This document shows positions 39,324 through 50,600 of a stretch of DNA of 64,000 bases, piece after piece. The notes below the pieces were generated by a model that was not told where the DNA came from, did no database searches, and was given only the letters and a program-made list of their open reading frames with translations. Each line of letters starts with the position of its first letter. Positions within the stretch are counted from its first letter, which is position 1. The translations under genes were made by a program, and so were the position numbers. The DNA lies in contig WTXG01000001.1 of assembly GCA_022496185.1 (NCBI GenBank), positions 2,170,001 through 2,234,000 of the forward strand. Direction: 5' to 3'. The DNA is from Multifurca ochricompacta. Taxonomy: Eukaryota; Basidiomycota; Agaricomycetes; Russulales; Russulaceae.

Positions 39324-41187
39324 ATGTCGACCACTAACTCATCAACACCACGTCTCAGTCGTTCTGCAAGTGCCAGTGCCAATGATCGGTCAGAGAACAA
39401 GCACCACAGATCACCCAGAGCCTCTTCATCGCGCATAGATGGCAGGGAAAACGTACTCCCTCAAGCAAAAATTCAAGCTTTGGAACGGTTTGTCAAATTC
39501 GGGAGGAAGGGAAAACAGAAAGAAAAGGAAAACGAGAGTCGGAAGACCACCGAATTCCCTCCTTCAACCTGGTTTGATACTTCACCAACCTCTCTTCCAG
39601 TTCCAGCCGGAGCAGGCACTGTCAATACTTCAGCAAGGCCAGAACTCCGCCACGACACCCCTCCGCAACCACCCCCTCGTCCTAATTCTACCGGTTCACA
39701 ACTTCCCAAGCCTATCCCCGAAATTTCATTCAGCACATCGCGCAGCACCGTGGACCTCGTTAACACCCCCAGTATCACTGCCCCTTCGTCGCACCCTGGA
39801 ACCCACCAGTCGCCGCTCGATAGCGAGGACCAGAGCGCACCAGAGCCACTGACCCTTGCACGGCGCATACAAACACTGCTCAGTCTGCGCACAGGACCGC
39901 CCACCCCCTCCATCACCAATGCGACTACTTCATTCGGCGCTGCGTCATCGTCGTCAGAAGCAGCTGGTCTAACCACTCCTGGAGGTTCTGTACCTCCTGC
40001 CCCCATCACAGTCGCCGACTCGCACTTCCTTGCATTGCTTGGCAATACGGGTGTCATGAGTGGCTCCCTTGACAAGGGCAGGCAGTCTGTCTTCGCTATC
40101 CTCGATCGCCTGCGGCGCCCTTCGACCCACGCAGCAGAAGTTCCCGCCTATTCATCACCTTCTTCTGTATCGGAAGAGGAACAAGGGGAGGAGGAATATG
40201 AGGACGAGAGTAGCATCATGCTGTATGGCCCGCTTGTCCCTAGTGAGGACTCGGAGGTTGAGCTCGCCGCATCGGACATCATGTCCGTATTCGATGACGG
40301 AGATACGCTCGAGTTTGAGCGGCCCGCCCGCCCACTGTCTTTTATCGAAGTCGGGGAGCAGCTAACTCATCCCTCGCTTCATGCTGAGCCCTCTCCAACT
40401 ATTTTGGAAGAACCCACTCCGCAAGATGCGCCGAACAACGCCGGTCAGCCTGGCGTGCAGGAAGAACGCAGCGCTTTGGGATGGTTTGACACATGGAAGG
40501 GTAAAGTGATTGAGAGTGGGAAGCTCGTTTCCGATAAGGTTGCTGAGAGTACCAAGTCATGGAAAGTCAAGATGGCGGAGGGTCGGAAAGTAATGAAAAC
40601 CAAGACCCGGTGGGTGCCGAGCCCAGATAAGATTTCATTTCAAGCGACGTGGTGGGGTTATCGCCTGTGTGTTCCAAACGAACACCTATTGGTATAGTTG
40701 GGCTGACCTTTATGAATGGTCATGTCAGGTATCTACCTCCGCCCGTATTGGATGTACTGAACAACAAGCGCTTAGAGGCAGCAAAGCGCGCTGCTATCAT
40801 TACGACTGCGTTACAGTGGCTGCTCGGTCAAGTCCCACTCAGTGTCGTACCCCCTCAGTTCCGCCCAGGGTTTTTGATTGCGCAGCGGCTTGTGCCCTAC
40901 ATTGGCTACATCGGGGGGTTTGTCGCATGGAGCTGGGGCGCGATGAAATCCTTTGACAAAGGTTCGTGCATGGAGTAAAGCTCACTTGAAATTGGTTTTG
41001 ATTCTGAGTAGGGTATGGGATCGTCCTAACTGCTACTTGGTTACTACCTGTCGCACTCATCCCTGGGACGTGGGAGGCCAATGAACGGAGGCCGTCACCC
41101 GACTCCGCACCCGTCCCTCCCAACACTGAAGCCAACTCTCCACCAGAAGCCTCCGCTTCGGGTTCAAATTCGGCTCCCATGAGATGA
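39324..41187 (+). CDS. Unrecognised basidiomycete protein with C-terminal membrane segments
   Basis: Not assigned to a known family. Start MSTTNSSTPRLSRSASASAN, followed by about 330 residues rich in Ser, Pro and Glu (disordered), including a LTLARRIQTLLSLRTG helix, FLALLGNTGVMSGSLDKGRQ and an acidic EEEQGEEEYEDE run. A basic amphipathic region follows (WFDTWKGKVIESGKLVSDKV and AESTKSWKVKMAEGRK). An intron at about 40670-40730 leads to YLPPPVLDVLNNKRLEAAKR, then helices AAIITTALQWLLGQVPLSVV, a glycine-rich VPYIGYIGGFVAWSWGAMK and, after a further intron (about 40970-41011), GYGIVLTATWLLPVALIPGTW. Stop TGA at 41185-41187. The first 450 codons are one clean frame. The exact splice near 40680-40730 is unresolved. 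Confidence 0.65.
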
Positions 41188-41370
41188 TCACGATGTTCTC
41201 TTTTCTCCCATGAGTCCTTCCACACCGCATGACCGTCGCGCGACGTGCGACCCACATATACAGAAGAAGTTATTGTTTTGTACAATGTTTCAATCGCCCC
41301 TCAGACACTGTCTGCTTGTTGTACTGTATTCCTTAAATCGAACATTTATGTAGGGTTCAGTCTATGTACC

Positions 41371-42133
41371 TTACTCATCGGCCTCGAAAAAGCCCGCCAA
41401 CCACGTTGCCTCTTGCTCCATGCCTTCCAGCGTCCTGGGTTTCCGTGCCACATCTGCATCCATTCTTAGCGGCTCCGGAGATACTGCATTATCGTAAACA
41501 GTCGAGGCGAGGTCCTGCGGGAGTGTACTCTCCTGCTTCTCGAGTTCAGGGTAAACGTCGTCGCTACGTGACCCGGTGAATCGATCGCCTTGGAGGCGCC
41601 TTGGGAGGATATGGAAATGAACATGTGGTACGGTTTGCCCGGACGCACGCCCATCCTGCCAAGAAAGAGCCATGGATCAGTCAGTCAGGGATTTAGTAAA
41701 CCCCCTTCGTTTTGAACGGATGCGGTTGATGTGTGTGGATGGGTGTGTGGATGGGTGGGTGTGTGTACCTGACAGGCAACGGTGAGTCCATCCGCTTTGT
41801 ACACGCGCTCAATGACACGCCCGACGCGCTGAACGACGCGCGTGAGCTCCGCGAGCTCGTCTGCGCGGAGATCGGTGAGACGTGGGACGGGGCGGGTCGA
41901 ACACACCAGCACGTCTGAAGTTGAGTATGGCGAGATTATATGTTTTATAACATGTTATATCCCACAGCGAAGCAGTTTTGAGTTTATTTGAGTTAGTAAA
42001 CAACCAGCGCGTTGTTGGACGTACGACCAGGGACGATCGGCTTGAGATTGACGATCGCGTAGGCGAGCGCTGTGCGATGGAACGCTTGACGGGTGACTTC
42101 AAATGTAGAGAAGAAGAGGGGCACGGGTGTCAT
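41371..42133 (-). CDS. HNT2: HIT-family dinucleoside triphosphate hydrolase (FHIT/HNT2 type)
   Basis: Hydrolyses Ap3A-like dinucleotides. Start MTPVPLFFSTFEVTRQAFHR; then TALAYAIVNLKPIVPG joins across an intron to HVLVCSTRPVPRLTDLRADE, RVGRVIERVYKADGLTVACQ and, after another intron (about 41655-41769), DGRASGQTVPHVHFHILPRR, which contains the His triad HVHFH. The tail ends LAGFFEADE with TAA at 41371-41373. These segments match the FHIT branch (substrate loop DG.ASGQTV) rather than HINT. Size is about 190-200 aa, normal for the fungal enzyme. The exon-1 donor (GTACGTCCAAC) and following acceptor are clear. Confidence 0.92.
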
Positions 42134-42302
42134 AGTTAAGTTGAGGAAGGGAAACGGGGGAGACGGGGGGGGGCGACGGGAGGGGATGTAAGTTGTACCT
42201 TGAACGGATCCAACGAGTGCACATCAATTTCCAATGAAATATCTACAATCTACCTACAATCCTAATGATTGTATAAAGAAAGATGAATGATGGACGAGAT
42301 CA

Positions 42303-43013
42303 CTACGTGTTCCTACGCCTCCTTTCCACTAACAAGTAGCTCACTGTAGCAAATTATTCAAAACAACGACGACATATACATAAAAAAATGAGCACATACC
42401 AATCCACTTGTCCAAGCCTTCTGTATTTGCTTCTGGTTTAATCTCAAGGAAGGCGTGCCGTGACATGCGGAAGATGAAGAAATGGCGACGATAGCTATGA
42501 TACTGAATCAACGGGACTTTCGCGTCGTCATTCGCCCGTACGAGCTGTGTTCTCGGGGTTAGTATCACATTCGATAGGTATGAGATCGTGAAAAGATACC
42601 TGAAGGCGCCGTCTATGACTCTTCCACCTGTATTCCACGCCTTCACCTCCGGTAAAGACTGCACCACTGGTAATCGGATCAGAACAGCACGAGCACAATG
42701 CAGGCAACTCAAGCCTGCCCCACCGCTTTCGGAAGTCCCAGCTCATGAAGTCCTTCTCGTTGATCCACTCGCCATGCTCGCCGCCAAAACGCACACGGAC
42801 GTCCTTTCCTGGCTCACGCTCAATCTCAGCAATGAGGATCAATCCACGTGTGTCCTCGTCAAGCTTGAAGATCTTCGTTAGATGAGGATGCCAGAAGCGT
42901 GTGACAATCTCATAGTAGAGCGTATCATCTTCGACGGAGATGGTGGTGTTGCGCAGGCTATTTGTTGTGAATACCATACGGCGGTCGGGCTCAGCTTTGT
43001 TCGGGAGCGGCAT
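42303..43013 (-). CDS. DUF6593 domain protein
   Basis: Small protein of unknown function, a family much expanded in Agaricomycetes. Start MPLPNKAEPDRRMVFTTNSL; then NTTISVEDDTLYYEIVTRFW, THLTKIFKLD-like LTKIFKLDEDTRGLILIAEI and FRKRWGRLELPALCSCCSD. Exon 1 ends at YRWKSHRRRLQ, an intron of about 50 nt (about 42547-42598) leads to LVRANDDAKVPLIQYHSYRR and FLEIKPEANTEGLDKWI. A second intron (about 42344-42399) joins DKWI to VSYLLVERRRRNT, the usual hydrophobic-then-basic C-terminus, with TAG at 42303-42305. The unspliced frame instead runs on as MCSFFYVYVVVV, which I take as intron. Confidence 0.8.
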
Positions 43014-43555
43014 GATAGTGGTAAAGCTGATGATAAGTGTGAGAAGTGGAAAGGAGGGGTGATGAGAGACCAGAACAGCGTTTCAAATGGAACTGCATTA
43101 AGTAGGTTCATTAAGTAGGTTCCAACATCAGATTGTCAAAATTCTCCCAGGGGTCTCCTGAGGCCGTGTCCTACCGGAGCCGTGTATACACAAGAACGGA
43201 AAGCAAGCGCGCTATATAGATGCGTTGCTGCAATTACCGTAGAACCATAGATGCTGCAAGATAACCAGATGTTCATAGGCATTGGAACGGGTGAAACCAT
43301 GCTCGCTCCCTCTCCAGTTGGAAATATACACTGATACTATGGCTAGAGGGGGAGAGGGAGAGGGAGAGGGGGAGGGTGAGGGTGAGGGTGGGTGAATGGT
43401 GATGATTAGTCAGTCAACCCGTTCCACTATATTCTCACGGTTTATCTCACCTGCGACTCGACTCGACTGAGCAACCTATTTATTGGCTATTGGCATCGCT
43501 ACCGCTCGTGCCCGTGCCCGCGTGTGCAAATACGTATGCGCAGTCATCAACATAC
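43014..43555. promoter_or_regulatory. Divergent interval with purine-rich repeat
   Basis: About 540 bp between the DUF6593 and EXO5 starts. An almost pure G/A tract of GGGAGA, then GGTGAG words lies at 43348-43393. Nothing else was recognised. Confidence 0.5.
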
Positions 43556-45796
43556 ATGGAAAACAACTCTGGGGATGAATATGACACGTACGATCTCTCG
43601 GAATTCTCTCCTGCCGACTTTGTGCACATCGACATCGCGACCCGGAATGTACGCGACCATAGCGCGACTGCGTCGAGTCCACCCACCGGCGCGGTTCAGG
43701 GACGCGTTGACGCGAGCGAATCTGGTGGTCCCCAGATTGCTGTTGCGCTCGAGCATGCTGCTAACGACAGTGGGCAGTCACAGCCGGTTCTCCTACACGT
43801 AAATAAGGAAAATGCCCACAGTCCATTCGAGAGGTATAGGTTTCGCGGAACATTGAGCGTTTCCGATCTAGTTGGACCCGCATGGTACGTTATGTTATTT
43901 TGATATTTTTTTGTATGACAAGGCTAAGTATGAACGGCTGACGGCATCCCCGCACAAAAGGTGTGAAGTTCAATTTGATTACGGACTTCGTCAAGGACGG
44001 TCGCGCGCCCTTGCAGATAGACCCAAATCCTTTGTTTCCGAAGGAGGCAAAGTTATTACGGTTGAGAAGAAAGTGGCGGAGGCTAACGAGAAAGTTTTGG
44101 GACGCGGACGAGTAAGCGCCTCACTCTAATGCCTTCATCCATGGCTTCACCCATCATTTCACGGCGTTCTAGTCTGTTCACAAAGAACTGGAGCGCGAGA
44201 TATGCCCAGAAGAGGTCTCCGTCTATATTAGCACAGAAGAAGAGTACTGGGCAGTACGGTGCGCTTTCCCACTGACAATTCCTGTGACCGATGACTTAGC
44301 CATCCCTTTAAGTTTTATCAACATGCTGTCGTGTCTGGAAAATCTCAAGGAGCTAGGTTTCTGCGTAAGTGATTCGTCCTGGTTCTCTTGAGATCGTTAA
44401 TTCTATCGCAGCGCGAGATGCCCGTGTTTGGCATCGTGCAAGATCAAATCATCATTGGAATTATTGTATGTTCAATTGTACTTCTAGCATCCATGCTATC
44501 TACAGAAGATCCTGTCAGGACGAAGTTTTGCTCAAAACAACGCTCGAATCTGGGGTAGAAGTGAATTCTCTCAACAAGCGGATGCCGACTTCCGCGCCAG
44601 GAACGCCTCAGAAGTCCAAAAGGCGACGGGAACCGTCGCCGTCCGAACTCACCGGTTTCTATACTCCCTCGCCCAAGGCCAAGGCGCGCAAATCTGCGTC
44701 ACCGCCACGTCTAGCGGTACACGAACTAGCTCTTCTCGATACGAAAACTCGACGGTCGAACTCGCTTCCATCAGATGTTGACGCTTTCTCCTCTCGCATG
44801 CAACTGATGCTCTATCACCACCTACTCTCAGGACTCCTCTCTCCCACGTTCTCATTTGACGCATTCTGGGAAAAGGTTCACGTCAACCCATCCGCGCAGC
44901 TCTCGGACACGTTTCTCTTGCAATCTGGTCTTGCGCATGAGACGGACGGAAAAATCGTGCTAGGGTACCCCGCCTGCCTCGACGACCTCGTGGAAATCTG
45001 GCGCTTGAAACTGCGTTCGTTGGGGGTGCGGGGCATCTCTTCCACTCTCGAGATCGTTTACCGTACCCAACCGAAACGCAATTTAGCGCTGAGGTCGTCC
45101 CGCCCAAGCATGTTGAGCGAATTCGCAGCGGCGGACCAAGAGGCACAGGACATTGCGCGCGCAATTGCCACTAGTTTGCGTGACCACGAACATGATCCTG
45201 ACCTCGAGCGCGCGATAGCTGAAAGCCTACGGGGCGTGACACCTGTAATAGATGTCCCGACCAACGGTGCAGAGGCTGTCGTGGAAACTCGGTCCCCTTC
45301 GCCACGGGCCGACCTGCCAAACACCCTTTGGTATTCTGAGAGTGAAACAATGGGTCGTGCACAACTAGAGACGGTTGTGAAAGAGCAACCTGCGACAGTA
45401 CCTACGGGGGAGTCGAGCATCGCTGGGCTCGGTGCTCCCGGTTTGCTAGCTCCTGTACCGTCTCCACCTCTTCCTCAGCCAGAGAGGTCAAGAATCATCG
45501 GACGGAAGAGCTTCGCGTTTGACGAACCGACCATGAACGCGTATGTGCAAGACGTATTACAATGGTGGCGCGGAGAGCGTCCACCACGAGGCGTTGACGT
45601 CGAGAACTCCCGCCGCTGCTTGTAGGTTTTTTTAGACCTCCTGAGACTAGAACAACTACGCTGACAACGTTGCAGCTCGTGCGAGTACAAAAAAGGCTGC
45701 GAATGGCGAGAAATGAAGGCTAAGGAGGCGGAAAGCAAGTGCGCGGAGAGCATGTTCCGCTGGACGAGGGACGCGGGTACTTCTGGCACTACTTGA
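43556..45796 (+). CDS. EXO5: Mitochondrial/nuclear exonuclease V (EXO5/DEM1)
   Basis: Single-strand DNA exonuclease with an iron-sulfur cluster, needed for mitochondrial genome maintenance in yeast. Start MENNSGDEYDTYDLSEFSPA at 43556 is the first ATG in frame. Family segments: SPFERYRFRGTLSVSDLVGP, AW|CEVQFDYGLRQGR across an intron, VHKELEREICPEEVSVYIST, LLNMLSCLENLKELGFC, REMPVFGIVQDQIIIGII|DE (catalytic Asp), RMQLMLYHHLLSGLL, and FAFDEPTMNAYVQDVLQWWR. The C-terminal cluster ligands CFSCEY and KKGCEWR are rebuilt across an intron (about 45622-45674), so the CxxC lies over the junction. A Ser/Pro/Lys-rich insert (about 44580-44720) is larger than in yeast. Six or so introns; the stop is TGA at 45794. 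Confidence 0.92.
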
Positions 45797-46184
45797 GATC
45801 GGGTTGACTCATGGGCCGTCATATACGGTTGCTTCGGAGAGTAGGAAAGTTACCCTTCCACTCAAGTGCGATGACGACGAGGCAGCCACGGAGTCCAGTG
45901 TCTTAGGCGGGCCCTGTTGTGCATGATTCTCATCACACTTTTACACTGCGCTGCTATGCGATGACGAAAGCCAAGCCCTTACGACAAGCGACTTGCAAAT
46001 TGAAAGGCGAAGGTGGTTTTACGTGGCGGCACATAGCACGTATAGTATAGTAGTATATCATCAATCAATATCTTATCGAATAGAACCGAATTAGTCTCAT
46101 CACCAACCTGTTGTCATAAATCAGTCACTCCTCCTATCATTTCATTTATTTTTTCTTCTCTTCTTCCCGCCCTCACACTCACAA
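45797..46184. other. Intergenic, tandem EXO5-CTR
   Basis: About 390 bp carrying the EXO5 3' end and CTR promoter. A pyrimidine-rich tract (about 46130-46180) directly precedes the CTR start. Confidence 0.4.
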
Positions 46185-47383
46185 ATGAAGATGGATGGGT
46201 GGGAGGATCACCTCCATACGTCCTTCTATGGGGAACATGTACTCTTTGCTGGCCTTCGTCTGACATCCTTTGGCACATTTATCAGCGCTGCCATTCTCTC
46301 CGCTGCTATCTGTCTCATTGAACGGTGTGTCCTCTCCTCTCAAATTAAATTCACTTAATTCAAATCGCATGATCGCGCCTAGCTTGCTGACGTTCGCGCT
46401 CTCGCGAAACTGGGCACCATTTCGCGTCTTCCGCCAATCACGCGTGCATAACGCACTTTGGCGAGCTGGCCTCTACGCGGCAGCAACCCTCCTGCGACTG
46501 TACGTTTGTACAAACGTCCTGCACCATCATCTTCATGCCCCTCCCCACGCTAAACCGTTCGTACCCAGACTCTACATGCTCCTTTCAATGACGTTTCATG
46601 TCTGGTGAGTGATACACTTTTCCCGCCAAGCAAGAAGGTCATGGTCATCTCATGATCTCTGTGCTCATGATGGGTGTTCTCGTAACTTGCAGGCTCATTC
46701 TCATCATCGTAGGTCGCGTGATATCAGCCCTTCTCTCCCCCCCTCCCCCGCCCTTCCCCTCTCACCCCACCTTCGCAATGTGCTTATGTCGCGCATGGGT
46801 GATGACAGGTACTATCATTAGCAGCCGGACAATTCATCATCGACTACTTCGAACATCCCCACAATCCAGATCGTCGAAAGTACGTCATTTGTCATCATCA
46901 CCATCACCATCGTCGTCGTCGTCGTCGTCGTCGTCGTCTTCTGCTTCCGCTTCTACCGTGCCTGTCTTAACTCAATCTCAAATCTACCCACTGGTTGACG
47001 CGTACAACCACCACCACCACCACCACCACCCCACCTTCCATCATTGATTCGCTTCACTCGCTTTGAAAAAAATAAGGCGTAAATCGCGCTCCAAGCCTGT
47101 GGGGCTCTTCATCCATCCGAACGATTCGAATCTCGCTCGCGCGGACGCCGTCGCGGTAGAGCTGGGCCTACACGGCTCGGCGGAGCGAGTCAAGGGGCCG
47201 AGAACGTCCAGTGATAGCGACGTTGCTGGGAGCATGTGGGAGCAGGGCCGGGGCCGCGACGCCGCGCGTGCTCTGCTCGGGAGCGCTAAACAAGTGCACA
47301 TGAACGCGCATGCCCATTCGAGATCGGATTCTCAGCAAAAACTTTTCCAAGTTGGGGACAGTGGTAGTGAGAGTGACGACTAG
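46185..47383 (+). CDS. CTR-family copper transporter
   Basis: High- or low-affinity Cu(I) uptake channel subunit of plasma or vacuolar membrane. Start MKMDGWEDHLHTSFYGEHVL gives a Met-rich N-terminus; TM1 is SFGTFISAAILSAAICLIE. An intron (about 46324-46381) leads to RLLTFALSRNWAPFRVFRQS and NALWRAGLYAAATLLRL. TM2 and TM3 are split over small exons: RLYMLLSMTFHVW, LILII and VLSLAAGQFIIDYFEH, the last with the small-residue packing expected for TM3. A roughly 170-nt intron full of (CGT)n and (CAC)n ends at 47071, and an in-frame last exon adds about 100 residues (KRKSRSKPVGLFIHPND ... DSGSESDD). The C-tail is longer than in yeast CTR2 and unlike its HCxxC end; its assignment to this gene rests on frame and splice signals only. 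Confidence 0.82.
46911..47035. repeat. (CGT)n and (CAC)n tracts inside a CTR intron
   Basis: Nine CGT units at 46911-46938 and about nine CAC units at 47007-47034 lie within one intron of the copper transporter gene. CAT/CAC words also occur at 46893-46910. Confidence 0.85.
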
Positions 47384-47650
47384 CTAGTCCCAAGTCATAG
47401 CCGTATGTGAGAATATACATCGTTACCCATTCAGCAGCATTATTCCTCTAGAATCTTGTTTTTTGTTGTTGTTGTTTCTTTCTCCACCCCAGTGCTGGTC
47501 CATTGTTCATGATATATGTCAGTCTACTATAAGTAACTCCCAATCAAAAGGAAAAAAAAAAAAGAGCAATTGATCCGAGAACTTAAATACATGAACGTCT
47601 AACCATTCCCAAACAACGTCAAGGTCATGAGCCAAAGTAAGATGAACAAT

Positions 47651-50600
47651 CTAGTCCTGCGCCCCACGTCCCGCGAGAACGCCAGCGCGTCGCGGCGAGG
47701 CAGTCGCGCTCGTGCTCGCACCCCCTCCACCTCTGCGTCGTGACACCGGGCTCCGGGGTGGTTCTGCCGCATCCGCTGTTTTGCGCTGCCACTGGTCGAT
47801 CAAGCGCCCCACGCCTTGATACGGCCGCTCTGGCGATGGCTGCTGTGCGTCATCGTTCGCAATCGGCGGTGCAGGGGAAGGTGTGCGCTTCTGGACAAGT
47901 CTCGCAGGGGGATCAAGCCCACCGCCGCCACCACCACCTGTGGCATCGAGCTTCATCGGCGACCGGTGCCCACCATGCGTACCCAACGACAACGACGACG
48001 ACGAGGGTTTCTCCTCCACAGCGAGACCGGGGAGACCCACAGACGAAGAAGCAAGCTCGGCGGCGCGTGGCCCATCCCTATCCAATATGCCGATTCCCGT
48101 TGGCGGCTTCTTAGACGACGCATCCGCTGCGAGCCCGGGTAAACCTACCGCGCCAAGATAGCCACGTCGCGGGGACGGCGAAACGTGCGTTGTCATGGAG
48201 CGGGAAAGGGACACCCCCGATGGCGACGCAGGATTGCTGGGTTGCCGCACGATGGGGCTCGCACCTGCATTCCCACCTATCGCTTCGTACCGCTGGACTA
48301 TGTTAGTGATAGACGTGCGCCGTACGGTGCGCTGTGCACGAGCGTCTGGAGCAGGCACGTCTAATCCCGTGTTGCTACTGCTATCAATGGGAGAGGGGAC
48401 AGGGAATTTCACGGCAACTGCTGTTGGCGAATTGAGGAACATCGATTGCGGGCGCGGGCGGGCGGTGGCAGTCCCTGCAGACGTAGAGGGTGGTGGACCC
48501 GCATCACGACCGTTCGTAGACGGCTTGCGATGTCTTGGTGAGCGTCGCGTGGGGGAGGGTGGCTCACGCCTGGTAGAGTCAGTGGATATTGATGGTGAGG
48601 TGAGCGGCTGAGGAGAAGCAGAGCGCGGCTTTGGTGATTGAAGAGCTGGCGGGAACAACAGAGGCTTGCTCGAGCTGATAACATCTTCCGGCTCTTGTGA
48701 AGTTGATTTTGGCCCCGTGGATGGGGCATCAACCCCGCCAGAAGATTTGCCGCGTCCTTCCTTCCCTCCCCACAGGTCGACTAATTCATGCACCGAACTC
48801 TGACGGCCCTTGGACTTGCTCCTCCGGCGCCTACCAGCACCAACGCCCCCAGTTTCCTTTGCTTCAACTCGCACAGGCAAGCGCGCGCTGGTAAGCCGTG
48901 GGGGCCCGTGGGCAGTGGCTTCTTCCGGTCCGTCGTCACTACTAGTCGTTGACGTGGTATCTCGTCGCTTATGTGCAGGCAGCCAGCTGTCCCCAGGTGG
49001 CAGCGCAGATATACGCGGTTCCACTGAGGGTAACCCTGGCTTTGGCTGCAGAAGTTGTCGACTACCACCGCCAGTGTCAGCGTGAGTTTGCTTCGTAGCC
49101 GGATCCAAGAAGGCGTGCTTGCGGGTGCCGGTGACGGAGGTGGCGATGCTCGCTTTTCAGAAACGGCAACAGCTTTTTGTGGACTCGGAATTTGAGGTCC
49201 ACGCTCCACAATCACCGATGATCGTTTACTAGACGACTCTTTTAGCACAGGCTTTGAGGTCGTCCTACCTGTCGTACTGTCCTCATCTGGGCCGGTTAGC
49301 CAATCCTGTGGCTCTGGGCGGCCCATGATCTGCGCGGGAGATGGCGGCTCGTCAGACTTGTGCCCCTGAGTGACGGGTTGGGGACGCAAGGCCAGGGATG
49401 ATTGGCGTCTTGGCGGATGAGCACGGGATGGAAGGCGCGGGATGCGCGAAGGCGACGGTGCCTGAAGATGCGATCCAGTACGTTCGTGTCTGGGTGTGTG
49501 CGCATCGCTCTGCTCGAGTGCTGTGGGACCTGTCGTCTCTTCAGAGCGAATGCCCCCCCCATCGCGAACAAATGTCTGGGTGAATTTACTTCCCGTACGC
49601 TGACTACTCGTACTGGCAATCGCGCTGTACGAAGAAGGATGAGGTAGATGGGCTGGCGCTGTACCGAACAATCCTGGTTTATCCTGAGGTGGACGTTGCA
49701 CTGGGGCGTGTGGGGGTGGAGCAGAAGCCGAAGACAGAAGTGCGCGGTCAAGCTCTTCGAGAGCTGGGAAGCGTTGTTCCACGGAGAGATCGACCTTAGG
49801 TACACTCGACTGCGACTGCGGGAAAGGAGAGGGCGATGGTCGCCATTGGACAGAAGTAGGTGGGACTGGCGACGGGGTTTTCTGCAGCAACCGTGGTGAT
49901 GGTGAGGGGCGAGGGGAACTCGAAGCAGGTGTGTGCGAAGTTGACACTTTGCCAGGAACGACCAGATTGCCAGAAGAGGGCTCGGCGCTTGGCGCACCCA
50001 CGCCCATACCTGTTCTAGCTTTCTGAACCTCACCAAGTGTTGGTGCTGGCGCACGGTCAGAGGAAAGCCCCAGCCCTTCGAACGCATCCTTCGGTTTATT
50101 TGGCGCACGGAAGCGACTAGTCGTCTCCTGAAGACGTGAGGAAGTCGCGACAGGCTTGACACTGATTTGTGGTGTCAGCCAAGGTGAGCCGGATGCTGAG
50201 GAAGCGCAACCGCGGTCGACGATAACGCAAGCCCATCGTCAAACGAGTCTCCAAAGCCACCCAGCCCTGAAAGCGAGCCCTGCAGGGTCTTGCGACGGTC
50301 GCGATTCTTTGCCTTGTCGGCATCTGTACCCGACTCTCGCATGACGCTCCAAGCGTCGTCGAGGGACACGACCGGTGGTGGCCACGTAGTTGGACTCGCG
50401 AGACCGGAGCGATGTCCACGTACGGCCCCGCGCGCAGCCTTCCACGACTCATCCTCTGCGTCTTTGAATTCAAGCTCAGGTAGCTTGCGTTCAGCCTTCT
50501 CCTTGGTAGGGCTCGCAGGGCCTGTGGTGGCATGATGAAGGGATACAGGGGCCGGTCGCCCACGCCGCAAAGGGGCAATCGCTTCGAGGACCTTTTCCCG

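Noticed and set aside
43348..43393. Short regularly spaced GGGAGA/GGTGAG repeats as a CRISPR-like array
   Set aside because: No spacers of constant length, and the host is a eukaryote; it is a simple purine microsatellite.
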